DNA of 8,724 bases, from positions 1 to 8,724 of the forward strand of contig JAGRJB010000074.1 in NCBI GenBank assembly GCA_020442965.1. Direction: 5' to 3'. The stretch is from Pseudomonadales bacterium. Its GTDB lineage: Bacteria > Pseudomonadota > Gammaproteobacteria > Steroidobacterales > Steroidobacteraceae. Position numbers and translations under genes: made by a program. Positions 6,580-8,724 of this stretch are shown one piece after another; within the stretch, counting starts at the first letter, position 1, and every line of letters begins with the position of its first letter. The notes beneath the pieces are model-generated. The model had not been told where the DNA came from, searched no databases, and saw nothing but the letters and a program-made list of their open reading frames with translations.

Positions 6580-7184
6580 GGTTTTGCGGTCAGTGCGGCC
6601 AGTACAGCCGGCGCGGCGTCGATGTCGAACACGGAGCGCACGCGACCGTCAGGTCCGACCAGATAGAGTGCGGCATTGTGCGTGAATCCGCCGAAGCCAT
6701 CTGGAATCGCAACAACACCGAGCGCGCGCAGGAATCGTCGCCGATCTGCTGCATCTGGAATACGAACAACCAGCCAGTCGGGCCACCGCGCGCGGTGTCG
6801 CTCGGCGTAGTCTTGCAGTGCTGCGCGGTCGTCTCGCTCGTCAAAACTGATGCTGAGCCATTGCACGGTGGGACTGCTCTGCGACTGGCTGGCAGCTGGC
6901 ATGGAGTGCTGCAGCCAGGCGATATCGGTGCCCGTCACGGTGCACAAGGTTGCGCAGCGCGAATACATGAATGTTGCGACAATCGTGCGGCCACGCAAAT
7001 CGGCCGTGCTCAGTCGTATGCCGAGCTGGTCTTCGACCAATACGTGGGGGAACTCAGGATGCTCCGCGTTGATGCTCAGTCGTCTGGCCGTCTCGAGCAG
7101 TACGGCGCGAAAGCCATCAGTGACCCAAGCAAGGCCTGCAACGCCTATCACGACAATCAGAAATCCGGCGACGAGGCTGCGCAC
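6576..7184 (-). CDS. SCO1/SenC family copper chaperone
   Basis: This 202-residue thioredoxin-fold protein belongs to the SCO1/SenC/PrrC family, membrane-anchored chaperones that deliver copper to, or reduce the cysteines of, the CuA site. An N-terminal anchor helix spans about 4-21. The copper-binding CxxxC is C77-ATL-C81 in YSRCATLCTVT, and the third ligand is H169 in FTHNAALYLVGPDGR. WLSISFD (109-115) is the usual strand. All three copper ligands are intact. The start is GTG at 7184, preceded by AGGA with 5 nt spacing; no in-frame ATG lies nearby upstream. It is translationally coupled to the following membrane gene and converges on the operon whose CuA subunit is its likely client. It is divergent from the AsmA-family gene, with 137 bp between them. 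Confidence 0.92.
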   Translation of the reverse strand: MRSLVAGFLIVVIGVAGLAWVTDGFRAVLLETARRLSINAEHPEFPHVLVEDQLGIRLSTADLRGRTIVATFMYSRCATLCTVTGTDIAWLQHSMPAASQSQSSPTVQWLSISFDERDDRAALQDYAERHRARWPDWLVVRIPDAADRRRFLRALGVVAIPDGFGGFTHNAALYLVGPDGRVRSVFDIDAAPAVLAALTAKP

Positions 7185-7321
7185 GGTCGTCCTATGTTCC
7201 TGCGGCTACAACAACCCTTGGGGTTGCAGTGTAACAGCGCGTGCGCGCGGGGCCGTTGCCGTGAAACCCGATTGCGGAGCGTCGTAAGATAGCAAGCTGC
7301 TCCTGATCAACGGAGATCACC
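7185..7321. promoter_or_regulatory. Divergent intergenic region between SCO and AsmA-family genes
   Basis: These 137 bp should hold promoters for both genes. A short dyad, CAACCC (7212-7217) and GGGTTG (7221-7226) with a 3-nt spacer, lies 27 bp upstream of the SCO start codon. A weak -10-like TAAGAT (7285-7290) faces the AsmA gene without a good -35. Neither is proven as a control element. Confidence 0.35.
7312..7315 (+). promoter_or_regulatory. Ribosome binding site supporting the ATT start
   Basis: GGAG lies 6 nt before ATT at 7322, an ideal spacing. No ATG, GTG or TTG occurs between the upstream in-frame stop (TGA, 7304-7306) and the ATT, so this site is the best argument for an ATT start. 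Confidence 0.5.
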
Positions 7322-8724
7322 ATTCGCGCATTCAAGTTGCTCGGAATTGCCCTCGGCGCTGTGGTTGCCCTGCTGGCCCTTGCGCTCCTCGCGGTCTGGC
7401 TGCTCGTCGACCCGAACGACTATAAGGACCGCATTTCCGCCGCGGTGAAGGAGTCCACTGGTCGGGAGTTGTCGATGCCCGGCGAATTGCAGCTGTCGGT
7501 CTATCCTTGGCTGGGCTTGAAATTTGGGCCGGCCAGCATCGGCAATCCGTCAGGATTCGATGATGAGCCGTTTGCCACGCTGCGCCATGTAGAGATGCGC
7601 GTGAAGTTGCTGCCCCTGCTGCGCAAGGAGTTGCAAGTCGGCCGCATCGAGATCGACGGCCTCGACCTGAGTCTCAAGCAGAACGGAGCCGGCAAGGGCA
7701 ACTGGCAAGACTGGGGCGGCCGCGCTGATGTAACTAGAGCTGAATCCTCAGGGGGGGGCGAAGCGCCCAGCCTCGAACTGGCTGGAATCGTCGTCACCAA
7801 CGGTCGGGTCGCGTTCGAGGACATCGTGGCGCGGAACCTCGATATTGAGGTCGGACGTGTCGCACCTGGCGCCAGGATTCCGGTGAGGATGAAACTCGAT
7901 CTGCTGCGCGCTGTGGATGCTGCACCGCTGCCGCTCGCCGCAGCCTTCGATCTCAGGCTTGATCTGGACAAGCAGCGTTACGGTCTCGCGCAGCTTTCTG
8001 TGGAGGGCACCGTGCCAGCGGACGGAAGCGCCACGGCTCTGCCCTGGACGTTCCGCTCACCCGCAGTTGAGCTGGACCTGAGCGCGCAAACGCTCGCCGC
8101 AGCCACCTTCGAAGCGAGCGTGTCAACGGCCCGGCTGTCGGGCACCGTCGCCGGCTCGAAGCTGGTCGACGCACCGACGTTCGCCGGCGACTTTTCTCTG
8201 CAGGAGATCGCGCCCAGGGACCTGATGAAATTGTTAGATATCGTTCCGCCGGTGACGCGCGACCCTGCGGCCCTGTCACGCTTGCAGGCGCAGGGTCGGT
8301 ACAGCTGGGCAAACAACGTCGTTCGTGCTGATGCGATCAAAATGCAGCTCGACGACGCCGGGTTCACGGGTCGAATCACCTACAACACCGCGACGAACGC
8401 GGCGGAATTCGCGCTCAGCCTCGATCACATCGATCTCGATCGCTACCAACCTCCGCCGACGGACGGCAAGTCGACCGCCTCGGATCCGATCGAGCTGCCG
8501 ATCGACACGCTGAAACCCCTGCGCGCACAGGGTAGTTTTGCCATCGGTGCAATCAAGACGGCGGGCATGCAACTAACAAAGCTCAGCGCGGCAGTGGACA
8601 TCAAAGGCGGGGTTGCCCGCTTCGCTCCGTTGCAGGCGCAGCTCTATGGCGGCCAGTATTCCGGCAATATCTCGCTCGACATGCGGCAGGGCCCGCCACG
8701 GCTGTCCATGACCGGATCCCTTGG
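7322..8724 (+). CDS. AsmA family protein, N-terminal part (partial), ATT start
   Basis: The frame is open for 467 codons to the right edge and encodes an AsmA-family protein. These are inner-membrane-anchored, mostly periplasmic proteins of the AsmA/TamB/YhdP type, linked to outer-membrane biogenesis and lipid transport. A single N-terminal anchor helix (about 6-28) leads into VDPNDYKDRI (29-38), a family hallmark. GRELSMPGELQLSVYPWLGL (47-66) and LLPLLRKELQVGRIEIDGL (96-114) follow, both typical of the AsmA N-terminal domain. Many alternating beta-strand segments come after. The homologous N-terminus (M-R/K-x-x-K-LLGI) begins exactly at the ATT codon 7322, and TGA at 7304-7306 closes the frame upstream. 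The next candidates, TTG 7337 and GTG 7361, would cut into the anchor. A run of eight G (7751-7758) encodes part of a Ser-Gly linker (142-146). The gene is divergent from the SCO gene and probably unrelated to the respiratory module. Confidence 0.88.
   Translation, partial: MRAFKLLGIALGAVVALLALALLAVWLLVDPNDYKDRISAAVKESTGRELSMPGELQLSVYPWLGLKFGPASIGNPSGFDDEPFATLRHVEMRVKLLPLLRKELQVGRIEIDGLDLSLKQNGAGKGNWQDWGGRADVTRAESSGGGEAPSLELAGIVVTNGRVAFEDIVARNLDIEVGRVAPGARIPVRMKLDLLRAVDAAPLPLAAAFDLRLDLDKQRYGLAQLSVEGTVPADGSATALPWTFRSPAVELDLSAQTLAAATFEASVSTARLSGTVAGSKLVDAPTFAGDFSLQEIAPRDLMKLLDIVPPVTRDPAALSRLQAQGRYSWANNVVRADAIKMQLDDAGFTGRITYNTATNAAEFALSLDHIDLDRYQPPPTDGKSTASDPIELPIDTLKPLRAQGSFAIGAIKTAGMQLTKLSAAVDIKGGVARFAPLQAQLYGGQYSGNISLDMRQGPPRLSMTGSL

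Noticed and set aside
6552..7292. 246-codon plus-strand frame opposite the SCO gene
   Set aside because: It is antisense to the SCO gene with its intact CxxxC and His ligands; no domain is visible in the antisense product.
7501..8572. Several minus-strand frames of 98-156 codons at the right end
   Set aside because: All lie antisense to the AsmA-family gene, which is open to the window edge with a clear family N-terminus; they arise from GC-rich codon bias.

Overview
The window suggests a Gram-negative proteobacterium, most likely a gammaproteobacterium or a relative. It encodes an outer-membrane TonB-dependent receptor, a periplasmic di-heme cytochrome c and an AsmA-family envelope protein. 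Genus cannot be told from sequence alone. No rRNA, tRNA or CRISPR array was seen.

Layout. (1) Positions 1-2228, minus strand: a DUF1838-family protein with a Tat-like leader (1341-2228) lies upstream of a TonB-dependent receptor (1-1221, C-terminus beyond the left edge). They probably form an uptake or export-substrate unit. This block is visibly AT-richer than the rest. (2) Positions 2229-3310: about 1.1 kb with no intact gene. It holds the upstream region of the DUF1838 gene, a decayed IS3-family insertion sequence (2637-3034: left end, broken orfA and orfB) and a perfect 22-bp palindrome (3262-3283). (3) Positions 3311-6005, plus strand: di-heme cytochrome c, a CuA-carrying subunit II and a heme-copper oxidase-superfamily subunit I, closely spaced as an operon. 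(4) Positions 7184-6025, minus strand, converging on the operon: a SCO/SenC copper chaperone overlapping by 4 bp a six-helix membrane protein of unknown function. (5) Position 7322 to the right edge, plus strand: the N-terminal part of an AsmA-family protein, apparently starting at a rare ATT codon.

How they work together. Regions 3 and 4 look like one respiratory module. The cytochrome c would carry electrons to the CuA centre of subunit II and on to the heme-copper centre of subunit I. SCO would load or reduce CuA, and the small membrane protein would help assembly. Subunit I keeps all six metal-ligand histidines but has Asn where O2-reducing oxidases of the A and B families carry the cross-linked Tyr. 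The set (subunit I, CuA subunit II, SenC, small membrane ORF) resembles the norSY-senC-orf1 clusters of ammonia-oxidising bacteria, which were proposed to encode a CuA-type nitric oxide reductase (sNOR). NO reduction is therefore a serious alternative to O2 reduction, but this is inference from gene content and one residue. The IS remnant and the composition change between regions 1 and 3 mark a likely junction between segments of different history.
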